The notes under the pieces are model-generated. The model did no database searches, was not told where the DNA came from, and saw only the letters and a list, made by a program, of their open reading frames with translations. Positions 34,331 to 43,886 of a DNA stretch of 64,000 nt are shown one piece after another. This stretch comes from Candidatus Sericytochromatia bacterium (lineage in GTDB: Bacteria > Cyanobacteriota > Sericytochromatia > S15B-MN24 > JAQBPE01): NCBI GenBank assembly GCA_035285325.1, contig JAYKJB010000061.1, positions 18,934 to 82,933 of the forward strand, in the 5' to 3' direction. The number at the start of each line of letters is the position of its first letter. Within the stretch, counting starts at the first letter, position 1. The position numbers and the translations under genes are program-made.

Positions 34331-34477
34331 GGACGACCTCGCGCGACAGGGCTGCACCAGTCTAACGGCACTTGGCGCCACAGGGAAGCAAGCAGTCTTG
34401 CTGGCTGCGGGATGGGCGGCCTGGGAGCAGGAAAAAAACAGACTTGTCACCCTCCGGCCCTGAGCGAGGTAGCCATG

Positions 34478-34507
34478 AAAAAGGCCCCGGCCGATGCGGC
34501 CGGGGCC
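34478..34507 (-). terminator. strong intrinsic terminator after the second subtilase
   Basis: GGCCCCGGCC (34483-34492) and GGCCGGGGCC (34498-34507) form a perfect 10-bp stem with a 5-base loop; on the - strand TTTTT follows. It lies 12 bases past the stop of the subtilase gene. Confidence 0.92.
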
Positions 34508-34519
34508 ATAAGCTGAAGG

Positions 34520-35845
34520 TCAGCGAGCGCTGAAGGTGACAGCCTTGTAGGCGTTGATCCGACCGAAACCGAACTTCTCGTTCCAGTTTTCGCCGTTCAT
34601 ATCAGGCGTCTTGTCGGCCGTCTTCTCAAGCAGTTCCTTGACCTGGGCAGGCGCCATGCCCGGGTACTTCGAGCGCACCAGGCCGGCGAGCCCAGCCACC
34701 AGAGGGGTGGCCATCGAGGTCCCGGTCATGAAGGAGTATTCCTTGGTGATCCGACCGCCGCTGTTCTTGGTCAACCACACATCGTAGGTGGGCGTGGTCG
34801 CGAAGATCTTCACCCCAGGGGCGCTCACGGAGCAGTACTTGTTGAAGGAGGAGAACATTCCGATCTTGTCGTCCGCATCGGTCGCCCCCACCGAGATGAC
34901 ACCGGGGTAGGCCGCCGGATAGGAGATCGGGTTGCCCTGATGGCCGCTGTTCCCCATCGCCGCCACCACAACGACATTCTTCTTCAAGGCGTGCGCCACG
35001 GCCTCACCCAGCGAGGCCATGGTTCCAGGGCCTCCCAGGCTCAGGCTGATGACATCCGCGCCATGGTCAGCCGCCCATGTAATGCCCTTGGCCACTGACA
35101 GCAAGGAGCCAGAACCGGCACCGGCCAGAACACGGACGGGCATGATCTTGCAGTTGACGGCCATGCCGACAATGCCCACGCCATTGTTGGTCACCGCCGC
35201 CGCGATACCGGCGCAGTGGGTTCCGTGGCCGTTGTCGTCGGCTGGACTGCCCACGCCGAACAGACCGCCCACACCGGTCGCGTTGTAACCCTTGACCAGT
35301 TTCTCCTTGAGATCGGGATGCCCGAGGTCGGCGCCGGTGTCGACAATGGCCACCACGACGTCCTTGGAGCCACCCTTGGTGGCCGCGATCGCCTCGGCCT
35401 GCTGGGTCTTGGCGATGCCCCACTGGTCCTTGGCCATCGGGTCGTTGAAGGTCTCCTTCGGCGCTTCCGTCTTGGCGGTGAAGCCACTGGTCAGCGTGTC
35501 CAGGCCGTCGGCCAAGGTGATCGTCACATCGGGCTCGATGTATTCCACGCCAGGCCCGAATTCACGCTTCAGTTCGTTGATGGAGCGACCCGCCGGCGCC
35601 TCAACGCCATAAATGTTCAGGCTATCGATGGCCCGCTCGGCCTTGGTGCCCGAGCCCTGGCGCATCCGCAGCACCTGACCGGGGCGCATCTTGACGATGA
35701 ACTTGCCCGGGATCGGCTTGCCGGCGACCAACATGGCCTCCTGCGTCCGTGCCACCGCGGCCGAAGGATTGACTGACTTGGCACAACCAGCCGTGGAAGC
35801 GAGCATGACGCTGGCAGCCAGTGCCAAGGAAAGTTGGCGATTCAT
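34520..35845 (-). CDS. subtilisin-like protease lipoprotein with I9-like propeptide
   Basis: 441 residues. Lipobox LASTAGC puts the lipidated Cys at 21. Residues about 45-110 (GKFIVKMRPGQ, FGPGVEYIEPDV) fit the inhibitor-I9 propeptide. The triad is D169 (AIVDTGAD), H207 (NGHGTHCAG) and S377 (MTGTSMATP), with the oxyanion Asn at 299. The catalytic domain is thermitase-like in length. An AGGAG lies about 11 bases before the ATG inside a small GGAG/CTCC hairpin. It is monocistronic, bounded by a strong terminator and a 276-base upstream gap. Confidence 0.93.
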   Translation of the reverse strand: MNRQLSLALAASVMLASTAGCAKSVNPSAAVARTQEAMLVAGKPIPGKFIVKMRPGQVLRMRQGSGTKAERAIDSLNIYGVEAPAGRSINELKREFGPGVEYIEPDVTITLADGLDTLTSGFTAKTEAPKETFNDPMAKDQWGIAKTQQAEAIAATKGGSKDVVVAIVDTGADLGHPDLKEKLVKGYNATGVGGLFGVGSPADDNGHGTHCAGIAAAVTNNGVGIVGMAVNCKIMPVRVLAGAGSGSLLSVAKGITWAADHGADVISLSLGGPGTMASLGEAVAHALKKNVVVVAAMGNSGHQGNPISYPAAYPGVISVGATDADDKIGMFSSFNKYCSVSAPGVKIFATTPTYDVWLTKNSGGRITKEYSFMTGTSMATPLVAGLAGLVRSKYPGMAPAQVKELLEKTADKTPDMNGENWNEKFGFGRINAYKAVTFSAR

Positions 35846-36121
35846 TCGAGGAGAACTCCTTTCGGCGCGAAGACCGTTACAATGGGCAGAAGCAGGTCAT
35901 CGTTAATTGTAACTTACGACCTTCTTATAGCTCATTTAAACTTCAACTTGCTTCGAAACCTACTTTTTTAGGGTCAGGATCGCCTGAACACGCTCACGAC
36001 GGCTCTGATCAAGAACTGATAAAATCAAGAGAGCGGTGTCGCGCTCGGTGCCTGATGGCGCGAGCTGGACCTTGATGGGGCTGCCCCCCGCGCTCCCTTG
36101 CTTGAGAAAGGCGAATTCATC

Positions 36122-38032
36122 GTGTCGAATCCCGTGTGGGACGTCATCGTCATCGGCGGCGGCCACGCCGGGGTCGAGTCGGCGCTGGCCTCCTCGCGTC
36201 TGGGCGCCAACACCCTGATGGTGACGCTGAATCTGTCGGCGATCGCCACCATGCCGTGCAATCCGGCCATCGGTGGACCGGCCAAGGGGCACCTGGTGCG
36301 CGAGATCGACGCCTTGGGCGGAGAAATGGGCAAGGCCGCCGATGCCACCGCCTTGCAGGTGCGGGTGCTGAACGAATCAAAAGGGCCGGCAGTGCAGGCC
36401 CTCCGAGCGCAGAGCGACAAGGCCCGCTACAGCGCCTATATGACAGACATCTGCCATTCTCAGCCCAACTTGAGCTTGAAAGAAGGCCACATCGACGCCC
36501 TGGAAGTCGGCGCTGATGGCGAGCTGATTCTCACCAGTGCGCAGGGTGAGACGCTGCGCGCGCGCGCGGTGGTGGTGACCACGGGCACCTTTTTGAATGG
36601 GATCTGCCACACGGGCGATCGCCAGACCGTGGCCGGCCGGGCGGGAGAACCCTCGGCCCAGCGCTTTTCCGACAGCTTGAGGAAACTCGGCTTCGAACTC
36701 CATCGTCTCAAAACCGGCACGCCGCCTCGCCTCGATGCCGCAACCATTGACTACCAGCGCATGAGCGAAGAGCAAGGCGACGAGGCACCGCCTCCCTTTT
36801 GCCTCGATCACGACCCGACCAGGCCGCCCAATCCTTTGCCACGTCTGTCCTGCTGGCTGACCCACACCACGCTGGAAACGCACGCGGTGATCCAGGCCAA
36901 CCTGCATCGTTCCCCCATCTACGGGGGGCAGATCGCCAGCATCGGTCCGCGCTACTGTCCCTCCATCGAGGACAAGGTGGTGCGCTTCCCGGACAAGGAG
37001 TCGCACCCCGTTTTTGTCGAACCTGAGACGGCGCTGCAAGATGTGATGTACCTGCAGGGATGTTCGACCAGCCTGCCGGAGGACGTTCAGGACGCATTCG
37101 TCCGAACGATTCCTGGCCTGGAGCAAGTCCGGATCGTGCGATACGGCTACGCCGTGGAATACGACTGCATTCCGGCTACCCAGTTGCACGCGACGCTGAT
37201 GACCAAGCAGGTGCCAGGCTTGTTCACGGCTGGCCAGATCAACGGCACCAGCGGCTACGAGGAAGCGGCCGCCCAGGGCCTGGTCGCGGGCATCAACGCC
37301 GCCCACTGGGCCCTGGGCCGCGCCCCTGTCGTCATCCCTCGCACCCTGGCCTATATCGGAACCTTGATCGACGACCTGGTAACCAAGGATATCCGCGACC
37401 CTTATCGCATGCTCACCTCGCGCTCTGAGCACCGCCTGACCCTCCGACAGGACAATGCCGACCAGCGTCTGACGCCACTGGGACGCGAGATCGGCCTGAT
37501 CGATGACGAGCGCTGGCGCCGCTTCGAGGCCAAGTGCGAGGCGATCGCCCAAGGACTGGCCTGGCTGAAACAGGCCAAGGTTTATCCGGGCTCCCCGCTC
37601 GCCCAACGCCTGCAAGCCCAGACCGGCGAATCGATCGAACGGGTCTACACACGCGAAGAGTTGCTACGGCGCCCGCCCATCCCGGTGGAACTGCTGTTGC
37701 CCGATCCTGAGGAAGCGGGCTTCAGCCTCGCTCCCGCGGTCGCCTGGCAACTGAGCATCGAGGTGAAGTACGAGGGTTATATCAAGCGCCAGCAGATGGC
37801 CATTGAGCGCCAGCAACAACTGGAATCCAAGGGATTGCCGGCCGACCTGGACTATCGGGCGATCAAAGGGCTGTCGCGCGAAGCGCAGGACAAACTGGAC
37901 CGCATTCGGCCCCGCACGATCGGACAAGCCTCCCGCGTGGGCGGTGTCACCCCCGCGGACATCTCGCTACTCCTGGTCTTTCTGGCGCTCTCGGAGCGGA
38001 AGGAACGGGACAGACTGGAGCCCGTCGGCTGA
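36122..38032 (+). CDS. mnmG: tRNA U34 carboxymethylaminomethylation enzyme MnmG
   Basis: FAD/NAD-binding partner of MnmE that modifies the wobble uridine of several tRNAs. 636 residues: the dinucleotide fold VIVIGGGHAGVESALASSR, the signature CNPAIGGPAKGHLVREIDALGG, GDRQTVAGRAGEPSA, the second family block GQINGTSGYEEAAAQGL, and the C-terminal domain (RPPIPVELLLPDPEEA, YEGYIKRQ). The GTG at 36122 has AAAGG about 10 bases upstream; a TTG eight codons earlier is possible. TAAAAT at 36017-36022 may be its -10. Confidence 0.97.
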   Translation: MSNPVWDVIVIGGGHAGVESALASSRLGANTLMVTLNLSAIATMPCNPAIGGPAKGHLVREIDALGGEMGKAADATALQVRVLNESKGPAVQALRAQSDKARYSAYMTDICHSQPNLSLKEGHIDALEVGADGELILTSAQGETLRARAVVVTTGTFLNGICHTGDRQTVAGRAGEPSAQRFSDSLRKLGFELHRLKTGTPPRLDAATIDYQRMSEEQGDEAPPPFCLDHDPTRPPNPLPRLSCWLTHTTLETHAVIQANLHRSPIYGGQIASIGPRYCPSIEDKVVRFPDKESHPVFVEPETALQDVMYLQGCSTSLPEDVQDAFVRTIPGLEQVRIVRYGYAVEYDCIPATQLHATLMTKQVPGLFTAGQINGTSGYEEAAAQGLVAGINAAHWALGRAPVVIPRTLAYIGTLIDDLVTKDIRDPYRMLTSRSEHRLTLRQDNADQRLTPLGREIGLIDDERWRRFEAKCEAIAQGLAWLKQAKVYPGSPLAQRLQAQTGESIERVYTREELLRRPPIPVELLLPDPEEAGFSLAPAVAWQLSIEVKYEGYIKRQQMAIERQQQLESKGLPADLDYRAIKGLSREAQDKLDRIRPRTIGQASRVGGVTPADISLLLVFLALSERKERDRLEPVG

Positions 38033-38050
38033 ACGATCCATCCAGCCGAC
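38024..38050. terminator. hairpin at the mnmG/convergent gene junction
   Basis: GTCGGCTG (38024-38031) and CAGCCGAC (38043-38050) form an 8-bp stem with an 11-base loop spanning the mnmG stop codon, 16 bases from the end of the convergent gene. There is no T-run on either side, so terminator activity is uncertain. Confidence 0.35.
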
Positions 38051-38065
38051 CCGGGGGAGGTCAGC

Positions 38066-38491
38066 TCAGGGCTTCACCTCAATGCTTCGGGTCGACACGC
38101 TGCCGCCAAAGCTTTGCACCTCAAGGACCCAGCGCCCAGGCGCAAGGCCCGGCACCTTCACATCGAGCTTGAAGGGAACGAGGACCTGCATGACGGGCTC
38201 CGTGGTCACCCGCCGCAACCAGGGCCGAACGGTGACAACCCCGTCTCCCGTCATCACCTCAGGCTCCGCGCAAGCCCAGCTGGGGTCAGGGAGATTTCCC
38301 TGCAGATGCACGACAAAGGCCTGCTTGGGCTTGAGGGTCGGCGGCGCGTCGACCGTATCGAGATAGCCAAGTCGCCGATTCGCCTGGTCCTCGCGCGGTG
38401 CCTGTGACTTGGCAGCCATCGCGAGGGCAGCTTGTCCGAGCAATCCGATCGTCACGAGTCCAAGGGCCAAGAGCCCGGTCCTGTGCTTCAC
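38066..38491 (-). CDS. small exported protein of unknown family
   Basis: 141 residues with a signal peptide (GLLALGLVTIGLLGQAALAMA). The mature part looks like a single beta-sandwich (AFVVHLQGNLP, VVTVRPWLRRV, VMQVLVPFKLDVKVPG, RWVLEVQSFG), similar in style to fibronectin-like or Ig-like modules but not assignable. The GTG start has a full AAGGAGG site. It lies downstream of the LysM protein gene across a hairpin, so it could be read through from it. Confidence 0.7.
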   Translation of the reverse strand: MKHRTGLLALGLVTIGLLGQAALAMAAKSQAPREDQANRRLGYLDTVDAPPTLKPKQAFVVHLQGNLPDPSWACAEPEVMTGDGVVTVRPWLRRVTTEPVMQVLVPFKLDVKVPGLAPGRWVLEVQSFGGSVSTRSIEVKP

Positions 38492-38510
38492 GCCTGATCC
38501 TCCTTCAAGG

Positions 38511-38536
38511 GAAAGGGGCGCCCGCAGGCGCCCCTT
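38511..38536 (-). terminator. hairpin terminator after the LysM protein gene
   Basis: AAGGGGCGCC (38513-38522) and GGCGCCCCTT (38527-38536) make a perfect 10-bp stem with a 4-base loop; on the - strand TTTCCCTT follows. The T-run is short, so some read-through into the small exported gene is possible. Confidence 0.55.
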
Positions 38537-38550
38537 CGAATTTGGTCGCT

Positions 38551-41500
38551 CTAGGGCGTCCGGCTTGACTCTTGAACGGCGTTGAGCAAGGCATCCGCCG
38601 TCCGGCCATCCACATAGGGGGTGTACACCGCCTGCCCCTTGTCATCCTTGAAGCCCGCCGCGATGTCCCGCCTCCGCTTGAAGTCAAGAATCGCCTCGGT
38701 GGTCGATTCATCGAACTGGCCGCTCGTCGGCACCGCGTAGCCCAAGGCTGCGAGATACTGCTGGACCAGCTGACGACCTTCCCGGGAACCCACCTCGGGA
38801 CCGATGGACGACGCTTGCAAGCGAGCCGCCTCACGGGCCGCGGCCTCCATGGTCTCGTTTTGCCGGAGGTCCGGATTCTGCAGCAAGCGCAGGGCCACCG
38901 TCATCGTTTCCCGGGTCCGCGCATCAACGTACTCGTTGACATCGGCTTGCGGCTTCCCATCCCCCCCCAGCACCTGATACGACTGCTTGATGCCGGCCAA
39001 GCGCTTGAAATGAATCACGGCCGCAGCGGTCGGGCTGACGGGCATCCCTTGCGCATCGGTTTTGGGCTGGCCATCCGCCCCCTTTTCGAAATAATCGCCC
39101 GTCACTTCCACCTCATATCCGAGGTTTTTCAGCAACGTTTGGAGACCCTTCCGGTCCGCTTCGGTGCCGGTATCAGGACCCACAGCGGTCTGCGGGTAGG
39201 CACTGACCTCGCGCCAAAAAGCGTCGAAATTGGAGCCTTCCGGCGCCAGGTTGAACTGCTTGACCAGCTCTGCGCGTTGACTCCCGCTAGGGGCGGCGGG
39301 CACGGGTGCGGACGCCGTCTCTGGGGCCGCAGGAGCCTGAGCCGCAGGGCGAGCGGTCGCTGGGGGCGTCGATGGCGCCACCGGAGTCGCAGCGTTGGGC
39401 GGGACGGGCCCTGTGGGCGGTGTCACCGAGGGCGGGGCCGCTTCACCCCGCCGTGGCGGCGCAGAGGGAGCTGGAGGCGAAACCGGCAGGTCAAGCTTCC
39501 AACCAGGCAAGATGAAATCCGGATTCTGGCTCAGGTTGGGGTGACGCTTCGCGTTGGCGTCGACCAGGTCGCGCCAGCGCCTGGGGTCACCGAGCCGCTG
39601 GCCGGAGATATCCCACAATGTATCGCCCTCCTTGACCGTATAAGGAGAGGGCGGAGCGGGGGGAGCGGCCGGAGCCGCTGCGGGGGCGGCAGGAGGAACC
39701 GCTGGCCCAGCCGGGGAGGCCACGGGAGCGGTCGACGGAGCCGAAGGCGACGCAGGGCCCTGCGGGGAAGCTGCCGGTGTTGAGGGCGCCGCAGGCCCCT
39801 GAGCGGGGGCCGCCGGAGTCGCAGACCCCTCCCCGGGTTTCGTGGGCCCGGCTTGACTGGTGGGAGCAGGGCCGGTCACCTCTGTCGGCGGCACGGCCGC
39901 AGGCGGCGGCGTCACGATGATGCCTTGCTCTTCCAGACGAGGGCGCAAGGCAAGCACCTCCGCAGGAGGCATGCCCTCAAGCCGAGCTTTCATGGCCTCA
40001 AGGACCTTGCGAGTTTCCGCGTCGCCCGTCGTCGCCAGTTCGCTCGACAACGCTGCCAGCAGCGCGGTCTTGTAGGCCTTCGCCTCTTCTTCGCTGCCAG
40101 GCGCGGTCGTGGCGGGCGCAGCCGGGGCAGTCTGACTCGCCTGGGGAATCTTGATGCGCGTGCCGACCCCAATCACCCCGTCTTCACCCAGGGAATCAAA
40201 CAACTCTTTATTGGCCGCGTAAATTTCTTCCCAGCGCTTGGCATCACCCAATTCTCGACGCGCAATGTCCTCCAACGTGTCCCCGTCGCGCAATTCGTAG
40301 TAGCGGAACCCCGGTTCAATGCGATCCGCATCGATCCGCTCACTGACATCGCGGGCCGCTTGGGCTTCGCCCAGCTTCGCCACATTGCCGGTGGTGCCCA
40401 TCAAGCTCAGGGCCCCCAGGGCACGACCTGGGTTGCGCAGCGCCCAGCCTGCCGCGCCCAAGGGAACGGCCACCGGGGCCGTCAGAATCTCCCAGGGCGA
40501 CGGCACGCGAATCTTGGAAATGGCACTCCAGCTGAGATCAGGCAACGCAATCCGGGGGAGCAACTCCAAGCCCTTGCGAAGCGTTGCAATCGTGCCCTCA
40601 TAGGCCGCATCCAAGGCGGCGCCGATCGCGACCGGCACATTGCCGACCACGCGGGCATAATCCCCCACCGTCTTCGGCGCATCCAGCACGTTCTTGACGG
40701 CCTTGCCGCCTTCCGCGATCTTCTCGCCAACCTTCCCGACGTTGTCGATCCCGGCGCCGACGGAGGCCCCGGCCCGCTCGAAACGACCGATCTTCTGTCC
40801 CTTGAGCAGGGATTCGACCAGCTGGGCCGTCCGGGGTTGGGCCACGGTCGCCGCCTTCAGGGCGTCGAGTTGCCCCTTGTAGCCGGCCCGCAGGGCATCG
40901 TCCGTGGTGGTGTTCATCAGCGTGTTCAGCCGCTTCATCTGCGCGGCGATCGCCTCGGCGGATTTCACATTCGCGGCCCCCGCGATCAGGGCGGCATTCG
41001 GCCCCGAGGACATCAACAGCTTGGTGGCCACCGGAAGTTGCGCGGCGGCCGTCTTGCTGACGCCGTGCTTGGCCAGTTCCGCGGCAATCGCCTCGGGTTT
41101 CATGCCGGCCTTGAGCGCCTGCGTCGCATACCGATAGGCTTGAGATGCCCCCACGTGCTTGCCACCCGCGCTCATCACGCGCGTGACGGCCTCATCGCCG
41201 AGACCACTCGCGGCAATGTTGGTGGCCAGCTTCTCGGCCAGACCACGCTTCGCCAAGCGCGCGGCCACGTCCTCTGCGTATGTCGCCGTCAGGGCGGCCA
41301 GCTTCTTGTTGTAGGCCGCACCCTTCAGGGTGGAGCCTGCCAGCTCCGCAACGGCCTTCTTCGAGGCGATGTGCCGCGCGAAGTCGTCGGTCACCTGCGT
41401 GGCCGCCTGGGTCATCGTGGCCGTGGGCTGGGCGACTTTGGTGGCCTTATCGGCCTTGGACAGGGCACCCGTCGTCAGCACCATGGTCAGCACCTGGAAG

Positions 41501-41874
41501 CCGGCGCGACCCACCAGTTCGCCGTAGCGGCCGTCCTTGTAGGCCGTGGTGTAGGGTTGCGCGATGGCCTGCACCGCCTGAGCAGGGTGCGTGGCCATGT
41601 AGACCAGCCCCTTGGCGGTGGTAATGGGGTTGGTCGTGACGAGCGTGTAGAGGCCCGCCACCGTTTCGGTGCCCTCGCGCACGAAGCCTTCGAAGAAGCC
41701 CATCACGTGGTTGGGTTCGGCCTTGGGGCGTGCCGCCGCGGGCGCGTCTGCCGCCGGTGAAGCCGCCGCGTCACGGGCAGGAACTGGCCTCCCAGCATCG
41801 TCCGAGGGCCGCACGGGAACCGGGTTTGCTGGCCGGCCGGCAGGCGAGACGGACTTGTTGAGGTCGGAAGCCAT
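38551..41874 (-). CDS. large LysM / peptidoglycan-binding protein with pre-toxin-like N-terminal region
   Basis: 1107 residues, no Sec signal. Residues 1-55 are Pro/Ala-rich. About 56-135 (GFFEGFVREGTETVAG, ITTAKGLVYMATHPAQAVQAI, YKDGRYGELVGRAGFQVL) resembles the region preceding the toxin in polymorphic toxins. Then come a long helical Ala-rich part, LysM 1 (about 525-577, YYELRDGDTLEDIARRELG) and Pro/Ala linkers. LysM 2 (about 744-797, YTVKEGDTLWDISGQRLG) is followed by two C-terminal peptidoglycan-binding-like repeats (about 930-1020 and 1030-1105). ATG 41874 has a perfect AGGAGG. It may be a cell-wall-anchored or injected structural protein. No immunity gene is recognised nearby. Confidence 0.72.
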   Translation of the reverse strand: MASDLNKSVSPAGRPANPVPVRPSDDAGRPVPARDAAASPAADAPAAARPKAEPNHVMGFFEGFVREGTETVAGLYTLVTTNPITTAKGLVYMATHPAQAVQAIAQPYTTAYKDGRYGELVGRAGFQVLTMVLTTGALSKADKATKVAQPTATMTQAATQVTDDFARHIASKKAVAELAGSTLKGAAYNKKLAALTATYAEDVAARLAKRGLAEKLATNIAASGLGDEAVTRVMSAGGKHVGASQAYRYATQALKAGMKPEAIAAELAKHGVSKTAAAQLPVATKLLMSSGPNAALIAGAANVKSAEAIAAQMKRLNTLMNTTTDDALRAGYKGQLDALKAATVAQPRTAQLVESLLKGQKIGRFERAGASVGAGIDNVGKVGEKIAEGGKAVKNVLDAPKTVGDYARVVGNVPVAIGAALDAAYEGTIATLRKGLELLPRIALPDLSWSAISKIRVPSPWEILTAPVAVPLGAAGWALRNPGRALGALSLMGTTGNVAKLGEAQAARDVSERIDADRIEPGFRYYELRDGDTLEDIARRELGDAKRWEEIYAANKELFDSLGEDGVIGVGTRIKIPQASQTAPAAPATTAPGSEEEAKAYKTALLAALSSELATTGDAETRKVLEAMKARLEGMPPAEVLALRPRLEEQGIIVTPPPAAVPPTEVTGPAPTSQAGPTKPGEGSATPAAPAQGPAAPSTPAASPQGPASPSAPSTAPVASPAGPAVPPAAPAAAPAAPPAPPSPYTVKEGDTLWDISGQRLGDPRRWRDLVDANAKRHPNLSQNPDFILPGWKLDLPVSPPAPSAPPRRGEAAPPSVTPPTGPVPPNAATPVAPSTPPATARPAAQAPAAPETASAPVPAAPSGSQRAELVKQFNLAPEGSNFDAFWREVSAYPQTAVGPDTGTEADRKGLQTLLKNLGYEVEVTGDYFEKGADGQPKTDAQGMPVSPTAAAVIHFKRLAGIKQSYQVLGGDGKPQADVNEYVDARTRETMTVALRLLQNPDLRQNETMEAAAREAARLQASSIGPEVGSREGRQLVQQYLAALGYAVPTSGQFDESTTEAILDFKRRRDIAAGFKDDKGQAVYTPYVDGRTADALLNAVQESSRTP

Positions 41875-42300
41875 CTGTTGTTCCTCCTGACGCCTCCCCC
41901 TGGGGGGCACGCAATTTCAATTCAAGCGGCCCGCGGACGCGACCGCAAAGCCAGAAAACCAGTCACTCTCCGGAATACACCAAGGCAGCTTATCGGGCTC
42001 GGCGGACCAGAGCTTGCGCCAAGCGCACCCCCTGGTCGGGGGAGGCCCCAAGCATGTCCTACCCATCTGGAAAGCGCTCACAACCAAGTAGAGGAGCGAT
42101 TGACAGGCATTTAATATCTGCCCGGCGCAAGCGGATACCTGACTAAGGACTGGTTAAGCCGAGCCAAGGACTGAGTGGGGCTCTGCGGGCCGATTCTCCA
42201 GCCCCAAGGGCCTCGGAGGACATGAGCAGCGGGAAAGACATAAACAAATATTTCACGAAAAATTAAAGTTCAGAGACGATCACGCCGCGGGGGCACGCCA
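41875..42300. other. 426-base gene-free stretch
   Basis: No convincing gene on either strand. It contains a 7-bp inverted repeat (TGGGGCT 42176-42182 / AGCCCCA 42200-42206) and an AT-rich segment around 42240-42270 with an AAATATTT palindrome, unusual for this GC-rich window. It is the upstream region of the LysM gene and follows the end of the speA-sppA operon, so it probably holds that promoter. On the - strand T-rich sequence follows the operon end, but no clear hairpin is seen. Confidence 0.5.
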
Positions 42301-42909
42301 TCACGCCACCAGCAAGGCGGTCGTCAGCAAGGTCAGGACCCCGGCCAGAACGGGCATCGCCACCAGCAGTAACTCTGCCAGCAATAACGCCAAAGAGGCC
42401 TGATTACCGGTCAGCCCCATCACGCCTCGGAGGGCCGCCAACAGGCCCCGCAGACAGGCCAGAAGCGCAATCAGGCCCACCAGAGCAGCCCAGGATGGGC
42501 CCTGCCCCCCCGACAGGCCCCACGCGCAGGCGGGCCCCACCAACATGAGCGGCAGGGTGGCGAACGACACGGCTGCCACCAGACCCTGCCAGGCCCCTCG
42601 CCCCCCGAGCAGCGAGCCGGTGGCAAACAACGCGGCACTGACGATCAGGCTCCCCCACAGCAACCACCCCAGCGCCACCGCGAACGTGGAGGCCAGGGGT
42701 ACCAAACCAGCCGGCGCGAGAGAGAAGGCCAAGCAAGCGGCCACGAAAAACAGCGCGGCCAAGGCCTGTGTCAGTGGCAAGGCGTCACCCCAAGCCGCAA
42801 AGGCTTGGTCGGGGCGAAACATGACCCGATACCAGAGCAGGATGCCCCGGGGAGGCTCGCCCGATCCGGGCGGCGAAAGGACAGGCGCAGCGGCTTCCAT
42901 CAGGCTCAT
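42301..42909 (-). CDS. Yip1-like multi-pass membrane protein
   Basis: 202 residues with a short cytoplasmic start including WYRVMFRPDQAFAAW, the motif seen at the head of Yip1-domain (DUF1282-like) proteins, then about five hydrophobic helices. Its role is unknown; relatives are small envelope proteins. The start overlaps the sppA stop by 4 bases (ATGA), so it is the last gene of the decarboxylase-ldpA-ycf45-tmk-sppA operon. Confidence 0.65.
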   Translation of the reverse strand: MSLMEAAAPVLSPPGSGEPPRGILLWYRVMFRPDQAFAAWGDALPLTQALAALFFVAACLAFSLAPAGLVPLASTFAVALGWLLWGSLIVSAALFATGSLLGGRGAWQGLVAAVSFATLPLMLVGPACAWGLSGGQGPSWAALVGLIALLACLRGLLAALRGVMGLTGNQASLALLLAELLLVAMPVLAGVLTLLTTALLVA

Positions 42910-43886
42910 TCCAGCAACATCAGCGGGACGCGATCATACAGCCGCGAGGCCAGCGCAGGATTCCCTCTGGCCACATTCGAGACCAGGTCGGAGCGAACCG
43001 CCAGAAGTTTCCAGAGTTGCTGCCAATCGTCCCCGTCGAGTTCTTCGGCCTCGGTGTCTTTCGGCAAACGCGCCACGCGTCGGGCTTCGTCCTTGGCGAC
43101 TTCGAAATTGCCCAAGCCGTCGACAAGACCCAGTTCCTTGGCCTGACGCCCGGTATAGATCCGTCCCTCTGCCAGGGCGCGAACCTTGTCGAGCGGCCAC
43201 CCTCGTCCTTTCGCCACCGCATCCAGAAACAGGGCGTAGGTGTCGTCCACGATGCCCTGCAAGAGGCGTCTCTCCTCCGGTCGCATGGTGCGATCCGGCG
43301 AGGCAATGTCCTTGAGACGACCCGCCTTGATCGTCACACTACGCACCCCCACCTTGCCCATCAAGCCCTCGTAGTTGGCCAGATGCATGATGACGCCGAT
43401 GCTGCCCGTCAGCGTCGCAGGGTTGGCCACGATCCGATCGGCGGCGGCTGCAATCATGTAGCCCCCGGAGGCACAGACATCGCCCATCGACACGACGATC
43501 TTGACCCCTTTTTCCCGTTTCAAGCGCATCAATTCGTCATAGATTGCCTGGGAGGCCGCCGCCGATCCCCCGGGACTGTTGATCCGAATCAACAGCGCCT
43601 TGGGCGGGTCTTCGCGCAGGCGGGCGATCGCCTTGGTCAGAGAGCGGCTGCTGGCTTTTCCTCCGGACAGACCGCCTCCGCCATCCCCCTCGAGGATCAT
43701 GCCATCCACCGACAGCACCACCAGGTCGGCCGTGGGCGCCGCCCAGGCGCGCGACAGCGACGGCGCAGCGGCGCCTGGCATCGCCCCACCTCGCGGCGCA
43801 TCTTGAGCGCGGTCACGCCAGACGCCGACCGCGGCAAAGGCGCAGGACACGGATAGGGTCAGCGCAACCAGCTTCTCGAAATTCAC
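42906..43886 (-). CDS. sppA: signal peptide peptidase SppA (short form)
   Basis: Membrane-anchored serine protease that degrades leftover signal peptides. 326 residues: one N-terminal anchor (LVALTLSVSCAFAAVGVW), then the crotonase-like fold. The probable nucleophile is S140 (GDVCASGGYMIA) and the general base K192 (GRLKDIASP), the Ser-Lys dyad of the Bacillus-type SppA. INSPGGSAAAS is also conserved. GTG start with GGGAGG upstream, directly abutting tmk. Confidence 0.92.
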   Translation of the reverse strand: MNFEKLVALTLSVSCAFAAVGVWRDRAQDAPRGGAMPGAAAPSLSRAWAAPTADLVVLSVDGMILEGDGGGGLSGGKASSRSLTKAIARLREDPPKALLIRINSPGGSAAASQAIYDELMRLKREKGVKIVVSMGDVCASGGYMIAAAADRIVANPATLTGSIGVIMHLANYEGLMGKVGVRSVTIKAGRLKDIASPDRTMRPEERRLLQGIVDDTYALFLDAVAKGRGWPLDKVRALAEGRIYTGRQAKELGLVDGLGNFEVAKDEARRVARLPKDTEAEELDGDDWQQLWKLLAVRSDLVSNVARGNPALASRLYDRVPLMLLE

